From NCBI RefSeq assembly GCF_022539665.2, contig NC_081332.1, forward strand, positions 6,600,303 through 6,664,302: a stretch of DNA of 64,000 nucleotides, written 5' to 3'. Both the position numbers and the translations under genes were made by a program. This document shows positions 13,889 through 27,600 of this stretch, in pieces. Source of the stretch: Daphnia carinata. Its lineage: Eukaryota; Arthropoda; Branchiopoda; Diplostraca; Daphniidae. The notes below the pieces were generated by a model. The model saw only the letters and a list, made by a program, of their open reading frames with translations. It was not told the origin of the DNA and made no database searches. Each line of letters begins with the position of its first letter. The stretch's first letter is position 1.

Positions 13889-16800
13889 TTACAATCTCTT
13901 GCGCGCGAAATAAAGAGCCGTCGGCAGGTTCAACAGGTAACGCGGCAGTCCGCTCGTCAACTGTAACAGATGCCCGGCTTCAAATAGACGATTGTGATCG
14001 ACCAGCTGTCGAGCGACGTCTTGTACCCGAGACGCTGGCTGCGGCGAGGATAGAAGTCTCTCACATAACGGTGCATAAAGTGGGGTGCCAGCCAACCGCC
14101 CCATCAGTCCTTGGTCGAGAATAAGATCTAGAATCTCCTGATCGTAATCCTCCTCGTTTAACTAAACAAAAACGAAATAAAACATGAAAAAAAAAGACTA
14201 AAACATATAGAAAATACGTCAAAAACCACAGCATAATTGGACTTATGATGAGCTGGATGGTATTTGGCTTTCAATGCTATTCATTAGAGTTCATTCATTA
14301 TAACAACAATGGCAGGCGAAATAGTGTTCGCTGTGGCATTGTCCGGTAAAGAAAGTTTTAGCCTACTCACTGGCAAACGTAAACAATGCGATTTCAAAAA
14401 GCTACGGGTAAGACGCCGAGTATTCAGATTTCACGAACATGAAAACTAATAGCGAATCTTAGGTAAGAATGGCGTTCGGCTGTCAATTTAATCCTCTTCA
14501 GTCTAGTACGTGCGAGCAACGTATTCATTTCTTCACGTGGTAGGTGTAGAACAGGAGAGTGGGAGAAAGCAAGAGAGAGAGCGGGTGGGAGAGAAAGGAG
14601 GGTGGTCTTTGTCAAAATCGCTACTACTCCACGCTAAGAAGAGGACATCTCCCAAACAACATGAGATACCGGATTGTAACACAACGAGCCAAGAAAGATG
14701 AGAAGAAGGACTTGGGAAAGAACAGACGATCGTTTCACAGGGGGATTTCCGTCCTTGGTTTAGAAAAAAAAAAAAATAAAACTAAAACAAAACAAAATAC
14801 AAAAAAAACAAAACAAACATAACATACCCCTGGTGAACTACGCTCTCATTTTACGGTAAAGGAACACGGCAAAGAGTTACGTAAAAAAAAAAAAAAGAAA
14901 GATAAAGACAAAGGCAGACAAAAAAAAAAAAATGGAAGAAAAGAAACATTTTACATCCATTATGAGATGATGTTTGGTAGTTTGGAATTTGGATACCTTT
15001 CGTTCTCCGGAAATGCCACCCATTCCCTACTCTTGTCTCACTGTCGAGTGAGGGGAGAAAACGGAAAAAAAAATATTTGCGGCCACGAAATGGAGCGGCC
15101 GGAGGGGTTGTACTTTGTTAGATCAGATTTCATACTAACGGTGGGCAGCGGGATGGCCTTCGCATGGCAGTCCAACTTTCCGGGGAACGAGCACACAAAT
15201 TGCTTGTTTAACGCGTTTGCCTTTTGTTTAGCTAGATGCGCTTAGGGAGTATCGTGACTAAAGCTCCCCTCTGCCTCCTGGCCTTCGTCTCATTCGCAAA
15301 CAACGCACACTTTAATTAAACGAAAAGTGTTATCCAAGAAATGTAAAAAAAAAATAATGAAATTATCGTCTAATTCGATATGAGTTACTTTTGAATTCGA
15401 CATACCGAACCATCTGAATATTGGCCAATTAGAATGCTTACGTCAGCCTACGACTTAAAATGTCACATTTTTTTTTTCTACATCATTTTTCATAGGTTCA
15501 TGCCAATGTGTAATACCTCAGTTTCGCTGACACAACGTATGGCATCATCCAGCAAAAACGGCAGAGACGACCGTAGCGCAACGTGAAGACGGAAGCGGAT
15601 GGACGTGAAGGCACCCACTGAAGGCAAACTGCTTACTGTCTGGTAAATGACGCGGATGCACTATAATGAAGACAGGATAGGGAATTGGGTTATAAATATA
15701 TACATACACAATAGTAGATAAAACAAAAATAAAACAAGGAGGAACTAAACAATACAAGGAATGACAGCTCACTTACTTGGTCTGACAAGGGTGGCTTTTG
15801 TTCCAAGGCAAGTTTAAGTGTATCCAGCACAGACGCATCAGCCAGAGAGGACGCCATTTTGGTAATCGCAATCCAGAGTATGACCCATGGAGTGCAATTT
15901 GGATCGCTAGATAAAATTTGTTGCAATTACAATAAAGTGAGGCAATGATCAAAATAATACATTAAAAAAAGAAAACAGCAAAACGAAGTATGTGTCTATA
16001 TAGAAAAAATTCTAGATTATCAGTCCATTCGGCTTCTTACATGCCGATAAAAACGGCAGAAAAACATGGCATGAACGAATCGAGCCATCCATTAAGTAAC
16101 CCAATGAATCAAAGTCAATTTGAATATCAATGCACCTTTCAGATTCAAATGGCGGCCAGAAATGGAGCAATTTAGCAAGCGACGTCAACTGATTTATGTT
16201 GTGACTCATCTCCAAGAGGCGATCAAAGAGGGTTCGACGACGGCTGGCGCTCTTCAAATCGTCTTCTTCTAGGGTCTGGATAATATTCTTGGACTCGGCC
16301 ATACCGTGTTCGTTAGATGACCAGGACTGTTGGATCAACGCCAAAGTGCGGAGCCACTGCACACGGCTTCCAGTTTCGGACAGGCCGATGAAGTCAGCCG
16401 GAAGTGTTTTCAACATCAACATCAATTGGAGACGGCTCTGGACGTCAATCGTGTCATCGTCGTAAAACTGGCTCATCATTTCGCCAATATCCGATCGGCT
16501 AAAGAGACCAGCCCCGTCATGGGCGTCAAGAACTTCGGCCACCTGATTTAACAAATGTAAGAGCACCTGCATTGCATCTTTACCATCCAATTCATGTTCG
16601 CTCTTGTCCGTTTCGGCAGGCAAGCGAAGGTAGTTTAGCGTGAGTCGAATGGCATCAATAAGAACATCTTCCGGAGTCGAGCTGAAATCCGGAGGGAAAA
16701 TGCCGACGAGTAAACGAACAACGGACAATGGTTGCCTCTCCACCAGCATGCGTAACAGCAGTCGATGAAGGGCCATTTCTTCTGGCCGACTCTTTTCAAA

Positions 16801-19171
16801 CTCCCTCCAGAATTGACTTCCTGCTGACGAGACTACTTCCGTACGGATCTCAGCGTATGCCTCACTCCTCAAACGTTCCAAGTGCTCCACCCACTTTTCA
16901 ATGCGCGCCTGATACGTTTCAAAGGCTTGGCTGGCGTCAGGGTTTGTTTTGCTTCTGCCACGCTCTTTAGCCATCTTCACGCAGCGCCGGCAAATGTCTG
17001 CTCGGACGTCAAGCGTCAGTGCGTCCAAGGATCGCTCGGAGAAGCAAAGCTCACCGACAAGATTTAAAAACTCTTCGGCGTCCAGCTTGTTGATGTGCGT
17101 TTTACAACTTTCCAGTCGTTGGAGCCAATCGGACACGGCAAGTGTTTTGCCTTCGTCCGCCAACGCAAAGAAATATTTGCGCGTCCAAATCGAATGAACG
17201 GTGGCCTGACTCACGTGCGGCGATAGCTCTTTAACCGAACGCGATATCAGTTGAGCTAGTTTGGCCAGTTTGCCCACGTTTTCCGCAGTGGCGGCTTTTT
17301 CAATTTCTTGCGCAAAACCTTGGGCTGAGCGCGTCAACTTCTTGACATCCACATCCTTGATGGATTCCAATTTACGCAGAATTTGAATGTACACGGGAGC
17401 ATGTGGCGTGATGCATTCAGCCGTCGATGGATTCGAATTAAGTAATTGGAAAAAGAGGAGAAGGCGGTCATGATCTCGACCTGAAATACTCGGATAGATA
17501 ACGTCGACCATCTTCGAACCAAACGACTGGACATCGCTGAACAAGATGTCGCGCATGCGGTGCTCATCCATGTATTTGACGATGTGACCGGGTGTAATCT
17601 TGTCTTCGGCAAACAGGGCCGTCAGATGAGAAAATGTCACTTCCCAAGCCGAGACATCGTAATGCGCTGCCAAACGGACAGCTGCTGAATAGACGGCCGG
17701 ATCAGTCGTGATGGCCAGACCCACGATCGTATCTCGCTTATAGGTATCGTCCGTTGTAAATCGGTTAATATCGACTCCTCCGTCCAATCGGCGTAGTTGC
17801 TGAGCTTCAGAAACATCGGCCAGAAGACTTAGAGCTCGTCTGAGGAAGTCACGACAAACGGCCTGCTCCTTTGACAGGCCCTTCTCGGAGATGGACAGGC
17901 AATGATGGATCAAGCATCGAGGACGTAGTGCGATAACATTTTGTCCGCCATCAGCTGAAGGTCCATGCGAAGAAAGAGCCACCATTCGCAGGGAGAAATA
18001 ATAGGCGGCCATCTGCAGAGTGATCTCTGTGCTAGGTAAACGCGTTAGCGGCTCCCATGCTTCTTCCACCTCTAGGTCTAAAAGATGTCCGATGGCCAGC
18101 AGGCAATCAGAAGGGAAAAGCGATTCAGCTAATTTTGCCAGTACATCGCCCCTTGAACGATTTCTCGCATAAGGCTCTTTCAAGCTGTCCAGCACCAGCA
18201 TCCGCCAGGACCACATGAGCAGATCGAGTTCACTACTGACCAATTCGGGCATGGAAAAAAGTCGATAAGAGGCGCTCAGGCGACTTTCGTGAAGGCCAAT
18301 CCCGTTGTTGCACCAGACGTCCCAATAGAACACGGGCAAGCCCCAACGGGTGCATTCTTTATTATCTTCTAATGTACTAGCCATACGCGTTCGCTGGGTC
18401 TCATTTTCCGGTTGACGATGTTCTTTCCGCTTCAAGCTGCTCCTGACGACATTGACTAGCTGCCTTGTGGTGTCAGCCGTTGTCAGTAACACCTGCTGCG
18501 GCATAGTTCCAGCGCTAACCGTCGTCAATGGATTCTGATGTTTCTTGGCAACGTCCTGTCGATATGCTTCGACTGACTTGGGATACAATCGTGCTAATAG
18601 ATTCTCGTCGCCATCCTCGTAATTCATATACATCTTGATTTGTTTGCTACACTCTTCTTCGAGTTTAGTGTGTTCCAAATGCCACTGCAACTGGAGAAGT
18701 TCCTCGATAGATTCAGGTGGACAATAGGTTAAAGAGTAGGAGACGAGTTCTAGCTTCATACTCAAGTTGGTCAATTCCTCCAGCTTGGCAAGCCGACTGC
18801 ATACTTTCCAGCCGACCGGACGGTTCGCCAGGCGAAGTTTGCAGCACATTTGACCAGCTACGTCCAAATCTTGTTTCATCAATGCCGTTTCGGCTATCCG
18901 AACGTAAATTTGCCCTTCTAGTTCTTTACGGCAATCTTCGTTGTCCGTGAATGAGCCATTATCACAAGCTCGAAGAAGATGCCCGAGTCGTAGGAGGCGG
19001 GAAGAATTCTTGTAGGCTTTATTGGCCTGTTTCAAAACTTGATCGATGAGAAGAAGACGGTTGCGTGACAGCCTTATTTTCAGTGGTGGCATGTCCAATC
19101 CGAATTCGTACAGGAGATGAATAGCGCTGATTAAATCCTGCCAAAGCAAAAATAAAAAAAGAAAAGAAAGG

Positions 19172-19205
<34 letters not shown>

Positions 19206-22200
19206 ACGATGAGAAATACTTATAATTTTTTCTCGTCTTTTTTTTTTTTGCAAAACACGGTTTATCGTATTATACCTTTTCTTCTTGTATCCTTTTGTCA
19301 TCAATCGTTATTAAACCAAGACAATAGCTCGCCAATTCTAAGCCCGGATCTGACAGATTTTCGGAAGAATTGAAATACTCTTCAGCAGCTTGGAGAATTA
19401 ATTCTTTGCTTCGTTCAAATGGAACTTTCGATGGACTTCCACTCTGTGATTGGTGGGAATCGGCGTTTGGGTTAAGTTCCAGCATTAAACCGGCAGAAGT
19501 GATACTCTCTTTCTTGGCCGAGGAGAGCAAGCTACCCACCAGAGTTTCATAACATAACTGTGGGCTTATTCGGCGGAAAACTTTGCGTTGCAATTCCAAC
19601 ATGTCTTCCAACAATTCTTTCCACCTGTTCTCGGTCTGTGTCTCGCCCTTCCTCAACGCCGACCTGGTTAGGCGGACGAAAAGTTGTTCAAGCTGCTCCT
19701 CATCATTCTGCTTTGCCGATATCGTAGTAGGCGTGATGGCCACATCGTAGTTCTCGAGAATGTCAGCAGCCTCTAAGTGAGATTGGAGCTGGTCCAGCTG
19801 ATCGTGTAACTGAGATAACAACTGATCCTTTTTGGAGTCACTTGGTCTTTCAGGTAAACAATCGTAAATCTTCATGGCCACTTCAAGCTGGTCCGTTTTC
19901 TGGCACGCGTATACACATTCCAGAGCCAAAGATATCAAAAATTTAGCGTCGCCAATGATGGGACTACTATGATCCGCTTTAGAATTGGTGCATATCTGCA
20001 GAGCCCAGTCTAAATTTTCTTGACTTCTGACAACGAGTAAGGACCGTAATAGTTGGTTAATACGGCCAGGGTGTAGAGTATCCAGCCGGCGTAAGTACGG
20101 CATCAACCAACGGTGTAGTTTCGGCAAAAAAGAATCGGCGTCACAGCCATCCATGATGAGTTGACAAACGCTCAGCTCACTCATGGCATTAAGCTTTTCC
20201 AGGGTGACATTCTCGCACTGGAGATCGTAAACAAGTGTCTCAAGCGTCAATAACTGATGATGGATGTGTTCTAAATGAGGCACATTCCGTTCTAGGCCAA
20301 GCTTAATCAAATCCAACGCATTTTCAACCAACATGCTTTAAAATATGCAAAATTTTCATTAAAAATTTTATAATCCTCAATATTACTTCATATCATTTTA
20401 CCATTGCTTCTCGATGTCAGCAGCTCGTGTGCGGTACCATGAACTCACAATGTTCATGGTGAGTTCTACTCCTGGGGAGCGGAAGCGTGTGAATTCTTTG
20501 GCCTCCTCGCTGTAAAATAACTCCACAGCTTCCATTTCGAGAACGCGATCCGCATCGACAGCAATACGGGCAGCTGGGGATTCACACCAATCGGATTTGC
20601 GTAGCTCTTGCTGCTCCCACAGGAAAACTTCTCCACCTACATCGCATTCGGGTAAGACTGAACGGTATTCAAACGGAGGGATCGTTTCCGGGAAGCAAGA
20701 GCAAACGGCCAAACGGTGGGGTAGAGTTTGTGGTCCGATAAAGGTGAACATGACAGCGACAGCCTGCCATTCCCCTTGTCGAGCAAAATCCGCTGTAGAT
20801 TCTAATGCAGTCTGGGATCGAAAACCTTCGAAAAACGTTGGGTCGTATCGCTGGCCGGCAACATGAGGACCACCCAGAATAGTCTCATAAATGGACAATC
20901 GATCTAAAAACTGCAACAGGCGACGTCGGGTAGAAATTAGCATTTTTTGCTGCACCGTCAAATTATCGAAGTCGATCTGTTCCAACCATCGTCTGTTTTG
21001 CTCTTCTTCTTTGCGCTGGATCTCAGCTTCCGTTTCTTGGAACTCGAACGGAATCGAAATGGCTTCGTTACGGCCTCCTCCATCCACATCGGCGACCACG
21101 CCCAAATCCGTGTTTTTTAAGCCGTAGAGTAAGAGCTCGCGAGCAGCATCTATATCGGTAGGGACTCGCTCTAGACATTCACGGAGTACCCAATTCCGTT
21201 TAGTCACTTTGCTAAGATAATCGTGGATAGCAGCAATCGTGGCCGGTGCGTTCCTCCATTGCCGTTGATAAACTAGATCACAGTCTAAGCTATAAGCTCG
21301 AGCAAGAGCCAAGGCTTCCCCATATTCTGCAATGGGAAAAGTACACATGGGCTAGTTCGTAGAGACTAATTTGTTATGGAATTCGGAAACCAACCTTCGG
21401 CGTCTAATTTCCACAAGTAGAGCTCATCTGGAGTTGTTTTTTTGAAACCCAAAAGACGATATGTTCTAGTTAAGAGCTTCGGTCGTTTCCTGGGTGGCCG
21501 AAAGCGTTCACTGTCCGTAGCCCTAAGAACAATGACAAAGTTTACATGAGTGTTCTGATGGCAACAGCTATGCTACGGATACCAAAAGAGGAGCGAGCGT
21601 ACGGCTCTTTGGGCCATAAATGTTTTGTCTTCATCCTCGCTGGGCTCGTCGTCTTCATTGTCGTGGCACGCAGCCGCTGCATTCATATCATCAGTTGTCG
21701 GTTGAAGTCGCTTGCGCCGAACTTTCGTCTCACACTCAAGACCCAAAAAGGTACTGTCGAATGCTGGGCTAACCCGTGGACAACCTTCGAAAAATTCGGC
21801 CGAAGAGCCTAATTTATTACGGAGGTCAGACACAGCGCATACGGAAACAGCTCCCGAGCAACGGGCTAAGATAAGGGAATCTTTTGACCACCAATTGATA
21901 TCAATGGGATGAAACTTGTACGGATTTTGGAAAGTGGGACTGCGTACACGACGATGGGCCGGAAGCTGAAGAACCCCAGGGTTCATTTCATCGAAGCCGG
22001 GTTGTCGATCAAGCGGCCAGAAATGTTGACATTTTAATGAAGGAAGTGACCAGACTGACACCGCGCCAGAAAAGTGAATTGCAGCCAAAGATGAACCGTC
22101 CATTGAGATACTCAATTTGACTATGGTATTCTCGTAGTGCTTCTTTTGGAACGGCTGGAGCCACTGATTCGATAACTGTTTGGTAACATCTGGCGTCTCA

Positions 22201-23153
22201 GAGTAAAAAGGGGGTTCATCAATCAACCTCCAGGATGTGAGCGCAAATGTTGAGCCAGGAACTCCCCGTTTTTTCCCCGAATCATTAGGATCGTAAGATG
22301 TGACTGTTGGGGAAGCCAAAACCAACAGGTTGCGCGATTGGTCTGCACAACAAGCAGTTGTGCCGTATGGTAGATGCGAAGCAAACGAAAACGTGTGACT
22401 TTCCTGAAAGCCTTGGGTAGGTGAAACTAGAAAAGCCCTTAATTGACCATAATGATCTAAACATAGGAGTTCATAAGACCAATGGGCATTTTTGGTTCTA
22501 GTATCCACAAATGCTAATCCTGCCAATGCACTTGTTGGCACGTCGTTTGAAGAGTTGTTCAACATAGTCCCTTTTGGGGCAGGAATGACAAACAGTTGAG
22601 TCGCCAGCAAATCATAAACTTCAACTGATCCAGAGCTATGTGCTATAGCCAGGAGTGTACCATCAGGGCTCCATTCTAATTTTCTCCATTGTTGGAACGG
22701 ATCCTTGGCAACATGGACTTTTCCAATTGGAACTGCATAGTGGTCTCGGGAAGTTCTTATTTCCAAGGCATTATCCTGGAGAATTGCAACTGTTTTACCA
22801 TTGGACCCAACTGCAAATAACCATGACAATTGCTGGTTTATCCAGCTGTAAAATTTCAAAGTGCAAAAAAGAAATCAAATTTAGAAACAGAGGATTCATA
22901 ACCATAACTTATACTTACTTTGAAACATAATAACCACCATGACTCTTCCTTAAATACCTGCTGATGTTTTTCCAACTCCAATAAGGCTCTTCAATTCCTT
23001 TAGTCTATGAAAGTAATAAACAAAAGCGGTATTTTTAAACAATACTTTTGGTAATAATAAACCTACAGGTACATCTTGTTCCTGAGACCATTCTGATAAA
23101 ACCAGCAGCTCATAGAGGATGCTCTCCTCTATACTTCCTGTGATGTCACTCAT
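13889..23153 (-). CDS. NBAS: NBAS (neuroblastoma-amplified sequence) homologue, 10 coding exons
   Basis: NBAS is the large scaffold of the NRZ tether (NBAS-RINT1-ZW10, with syntaxin 18), which captures COPI vesicles returning from Golgi to ER. In vertebrates it is also linked to nonsense-mediated decay. Exons in order of transcription: 23067-23153, 22958-23004, 21583-22845, 21395-21522, 20402-21326, 19276-20335, 16136-19137, 15777-15906, 15517-15639, 13889-14161. Every junction has GT and AG and the phases agree, giving 2345 codons; human NBAS has about 2371. Exon 3 (residues about 45-466) is the WD40-like N-terminal propeller, containing ILARCSGAVSV and INWWSKDS as in human NBAS. Exons 5-7 cover the Sec39-type helical region; LVYQRQWR and VLRECLERVP match the human protein closely as I recall it. 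The start is the first ATG, giving MSDITGSIEESILYELLV, like the human ETILYDLLV region. Exons 8-10 rest on splice signals and phase more than on similarity. The 1355-nt intron 9 (14162-15516) holds only A-rich tracts, and intron 6 holds a 28-nt A run. Confidence 0.95.
14162..15516 (-). other. Large NBAS intron (intron 9)
   Basis: This is the only NBAS intron over 300 nt. Donor GTATTA follows 15517 and the acceptor ends in TTTAG before 14161. Exons 9 and 10 both abut it in phase 0, so no extra exon is needed. Contents are A-rich tracts and small chance frames; I see no nested gene. Confidence 0.75.
19177..19204. repeat. A28 run inside NBAS intron 6
   Basis: Twenty-eight consecutive A on the plus strand within the 138-nt intron 19138-19275. 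On the transcribed strand this is a long T run just upstream of the TTTGGCAG acceptor, so it may serve as an exaggerated polypyrimidine tract. Confidence 0.85.
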
Positions 23154-24042
23154 CTGTTAGTATTGGAAACTACAATTGATAGCAGAAATATTTGGGCTGA
23201 CTAAGTTTTATCATCAGTCCAGCACCATTTACACGACAGCTTCGACATTTATCACCATTTCCTTGGCTTGAAATTCGATTTGATTTTAATTTTTGAGCCA
23301 CACACTAGCAGTCGACTAAATACGTCATCGATCTTTGAGGCCATCTATCTATAGTTCTGTAAACTAGGACAAATGGGAGGCCGTTTTTTGTGTGCTTATT
23401 ATCTCATTTCATACTAAATAGCCACCTTCATCAATTTCGGCGCCATTTTGCCCTGGGGTAGTCCCGTGTTTTCTTCTTTTGGTGGCTGTGCAGTGTGCCT
23501 AAATAAGAAAAGTGAAGGCTATGCCAGATCCAAAATTTTAAATGAAGGTTTTTCGGCTAGCTTTTTTTGAGGGTAATAATTGGAGAAGTAAAAGTTATTA
23601 TTTTACCTTTAATATACAGTCGCCACTAGAAGAATTGAATCCCCCCTTCCAATTTTGTTGTTTTAACACACGTAGGATAAGGTCTACGCTGTCTCGCGCC
23701 GGATTTTTTTTCGTATCGAAATATTGCACGCAAAATTATCGGGGTTTTTGCATTCGAAAGATAAAGTAATGCTCTTTATCTCAAATTTTTTCATGTAAAA
23801 TCCGCTCAGGATTCTATGAAATAAATCATAGACATAAAATATTGGATCATCCCTAAAACAGCACGCAAGGAGTGTCCCTACCCGCAGCTTAGCCTTAGGA
23901 TATGGGGGTGCCAAAAAAAAATTCACCTGATTTTTTTACCTATTTGTCCCACCTTTGCCAACCCATATAAAAAGCTAAGCGGTTCGTTTGGCTTGCCATA
24001 CCATGGGATGTCTCTCTAAAACGATAATTCGATGATGGAATC
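23154..24042. other. Intergenic spacer upstream of NBAS
   Basis: This 0.9-kb stretch lies between the NBAS start codon (minus strand) and the orphan ORF at 24043 (plus strand). It should hold the NBAS 5' untranslated region and promoter, and possibly a divergent promoter. The small frames at 23542-23926 are not convincing and no clear TATA box was found. Confidence 0.5.
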
Positions 24043-24606
24043 ATGTGGAAAGAAACGATTCTACTGCTTGTACGTTTTATTGTTCACCACGTAACAATAC
24101 TTTTATTCAAGTTCAACAAAACACGAAATAAAAAAAAAAAACAAATAAACGGAGTTATGGTCAAGTCATGGACCATAAAAAGCGGAATGGCGGTCACAAT
24201 CTTGTTTCTTACAAGTGTGATATTACAGAAACTATTTGATGTTTTATTCAAGGGAACTGATAACACCACAACCATTAAAATAAAACCATTACCAGAGTTG
24301 TACGTCCTAATTTTGGAGGTATCAAAGCAATGGAAAGAAAATTGTGGAAAAAAATGGCTTCCAATTTTCGATTGCACAACAATAGTTAATTTAGATAATG
24401 CGAATAAGGCCGCCTTTAAAATGACCGGTGACACGGAATGTTCACAAATAAAATCCTGTCTAAGACTTGCGTTTGCGCAACTTGGAATAATAGTTTTCGC
24501 GATTCAGATCAATACACGAGAAAATATGATTAACGTTATCTCAGACTTGCCAATTCGACATAGTGTGTGGCCTGTGCATAAGTCATACAAAAATAACAAT
24601 CAGTAG
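24043..24606 (+). CDS. Unrecognised 187-residue single-exon ORF with hydrophobic segments
   Basis: I do not recognise this protein. The frame starts at ATG 24043 and is open for 187 codons in AT-rich DNA, where so long a chance run is unlikely. Visible features are a hydrophobic N-terminus (TILLLVRFIVHHVTILLF), a Lys/Arg-rich stretch, a second hydrophobic segment (AVTILFLTSVILQKLF), then a hydrophilic part with two cysteine pairs (ENCGKKWLPIFDC and ECSQIKSC). The C-terminal part would lie on one side of a membrane. A downstream ATG before VKSWTIKSG is an alternative start. It ends 31 bp from the PAM stop codon on the other strand, and minus-strand AATAAA sites at 24243, 24102 and 24076 imply the PAM 3' UTR could run antisense through it. 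A 116-codon frame is open on the opposite strand. It may be a real gene, one exon of one, or a remnant. Confidence 0.4.
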   Translation: MWKETILLLVRFIVHHVTILLFKFNKTRNKKKKQINGVMVKSWTIKSGMAVTILFLTSVILQKLFDVLFKGTDNTTTIKIKPLPELYVLILEVSKQWKENCGKKWLPIFDCTTIVNLDNANKAAFKMTGDTECSQIKSCLRLAFAQLGIIVFAIQINTRENMINVISDLPIRHSVWPVHKSYKNNNQ

Positions 24607-24637
24607 TTTTTGAGAATGTAAAGAGCGCAACATTTTT

Positions 24638-27600
24638 CTACGCTCTTGCCTTTGCGAATTCAACCACATCTGCCTCAGAGTCTGAATCCATTTCTCCTTC
24701 TCCATCGCTGTCTTCCATTGCTAGTTTTTCGAATCCACCACGTATGGGGTCACGGTGTCCAAGCAAGCTACCCAAATCTAGTTTGGCCGTCCTTTTGTTC
24801 TCCGCACAACAACCTTTGTGGTAAAAATTCAGTATAAATTTCATTACAGCCTACAGGTAACTAAGGATGTCGGCAAAGAAACATATGAAACTACTCCTTC
24901 AACAAACATTCATTAAAAAACTAAATCTATCCAATCTTAGAATACAAGTGTGCTATGAAACGAACAATGTTAAACTGTTTTTACCTCGCTGTCTCAATCT
25001 TATGATGGCAAAGACGATGATAAGTATGAGTAACGGAACCGCCAGGATGGCAATTATGATTACAGAAGTTGAAAAGGACGAGACGTCTAGATCTATCATA
25101 TGTTCGTTCGAAGATGATTTTAATGCGGGAGCATGGTCAGCCACCATCCCATTGATGCTATTTGGTGGTGATGTAACGTCTTTGTCTGTGATGAATCCCC
25201 AGGGTTGTCGGTTACATAATTTTAATTTAAGTTAATTGATTCTAATTCAAGCTAACCAACCTTGTTTTATCAACTTGAGAACTCTATAGGGAGATATGTC
25301 GGCAATGTAGATAGAAGAACCATTGGCGCCAAGGGCTAGTGCATGTGGCGTGCCCAAGTGCGTGTCGATTTTGCTTCCAAACAATGAAACAATTTCTCCC
25401 GATCCCTTGACATCGATGACAAATCCTTGAGCAGGGACGGTTTTCCCATTAGAAGAAGAGGGCCCATTGACGGCATACATGTTACCATCTTAAACCCAGG
25501 CGAAATTCAAATGAGAATCTGTTGTGAACAACACTGGTTTGGTTTTCGTACCCTTGTAGGCGACGGCGTATAGGGTACTTCTAAATTCCGGAAATTTTAA
25601 AACCATTTGTAGTCGACCGTCCGTAATCGAGAAACATTGAATCCGGCCATTTTCTCGATCCGCAACACAAATCATATCTCTTTCAGGCACCAACGTTAGC
25701 GAATGGGGAACATTCATGGGACTCGTTGTCACTGTTAATAATTTTCATACACGTTATTAGAAAAAAGAACAAGCTAAATTTATTAACTAAACACTTGCCT
25801 GCCTTCCATTCAGAAATCTTCATTCCTGCCTTGGTGTACTTGATAATTCTCGAGTTGCAATAGCCATCAGCAACGAAGAATTCCCCACTGGGTAATACAG
25901 CTACAGAAGTTGGTTTACAAAAATCTCCTTCTCCCGATCCAGGTTCTAATTTTTTGCCAAGTTCTAGTAATATCTGAAAAACATTCAAGCCATACACCCT
26001 TTGTCATTCCTTGCCTGCATGGTGAGAGCAAAATAACTTACTTGTAAACTATCTGTGCCTTTTCTCAATGGAGTTAGTTTGAAGACTTGATGAGCACCAA
26101 CGTCTGTGACCCACAAACAATCTTCTTGATCGATGGTCAAGCCGTGCGGGAGATAAAACCTAATAAGACCATAGTGATAAATATCAGGCTGCAGTAATTT
26201 GATGAATGCTAAGGTCTCACATTTTTTGACCACCTTTGTTGATTACTTGGCTGTCGTTGGGATCAAATAAGATTAGGGTAGCGTCTTCAATTGGGCCGAT
26301 GCTTGAATCAGCCAAACGGTTGTCGAACCCAAAAGTGTTGAAACCCCAGGCTCTAATTTTTTTTTTTTGGAAAAAAAAGGCTCATTAAGTGTTTTGTGCA
26401 ATTTTTTCACTACAGCCAGTTTAAATTCTGGTCGCAGCATTTGTTAGCTTTTGTCTGCATAATTGCCCTACCTGTTCGACCTATGAAATACGACTACATT
26501 GCCTTTCGAGTCGATGGCGACGGCTGACGGTTGACTTTGAATGGTAGACAACCATTTTGGGTCTGCAACGTATTTGTCTGGATACGTTTTGAGTTGGATT
26601 GTTTCCTGAATACCCAAAATTGTGTGCGCGAGAAAACAAATGTTTATACACGTATCTTGAAAAAGAAAAATCACAATCTTACAGGCTTTAAAGTAGTTCT
26701 CATTTCAAGATGGTTTTGCGTCATGTCCACGACTTGTTTGTTATAAAGTTCGTCTTGGGTAGGAATTAGAGAGCCAGGTTTTCGATGGACTACATGATTC
26801 AGCATGTAATCGGTTTGGGCTTTTTTCTCTGGCTCCGGGATCGATTTACGCGGATCATCTGTAGTTCCAAAAACGTTGTTGTATTCCAGTTGTTCCTATT
26901 GCAAAATGGTATAGGTGAGAATTGTACAGACTGCTAACATGCCCTATATAACACTACCAGATTAATTGACATTTTGTCAGAAATTACTACAGTTCCATTT
27001 TCTTGAATATGACTACCATGAAGAGCATGTTCTTCAAGCAGAGGATTGGGAGGCAGAGGTTCATCGGAGTTGATTGGAAACAAGGAAGGTTTCTGGTTAC
27101 ACTGTTCTGTGCAAATCTGGTATGACGTTCCCCTTCTAGCGTCGGTGTAATACATCAAGTATAAATTGCACATTTCGTCGCCAGCGGTCGAGCCTACGTT
27201 GCAACAATATTTAACAAATCGCAATAAGCTAATGTAAATAAACACAGAAGTACGCTTACCCATATACGTCGTTGTGTTTTTGTTGGTGGAATTGTAGGTG
27301 CATCTCGCTGCAATTATATCACCCGATTCCAAGTCGAATACACGGGGCATGCCATAAAATGCTTGTGGCCATTGCGGGTTTCCTCGTGCAAGTTCCTCTA
27401 CCTGCCCGCTCTAGAGGAACAAAATATATCGTAAAGTGAAATCCTTAATAGTATAGAGACGTCAGGCGCTACGGCGAGAATCCGAGTAGGAACAAGAAAC
27501 GTATTTGCAAAAATCTTGCTTTGAAAAAAAATACTACCTCTTTTCCTAGCTTGTAGCCTGTAATGACACGTCCCAAGGCGTGTGCGTGTGTTCGGTAGGC

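Noticed and set aside
17334-17612. 92-codon minus-strand frame and similar frames across 16-23 kb
   Set aside because: Shadows of the NBAS coding exons in other frames.
26228-26233. GTGGTC as the donor of PAM exon 10
   Set aside because: Gives the wrong phase for the conserved FYLPHG block; GTGAGA at 26220-26215 restores the frame and adds GGQKM, matching the family.
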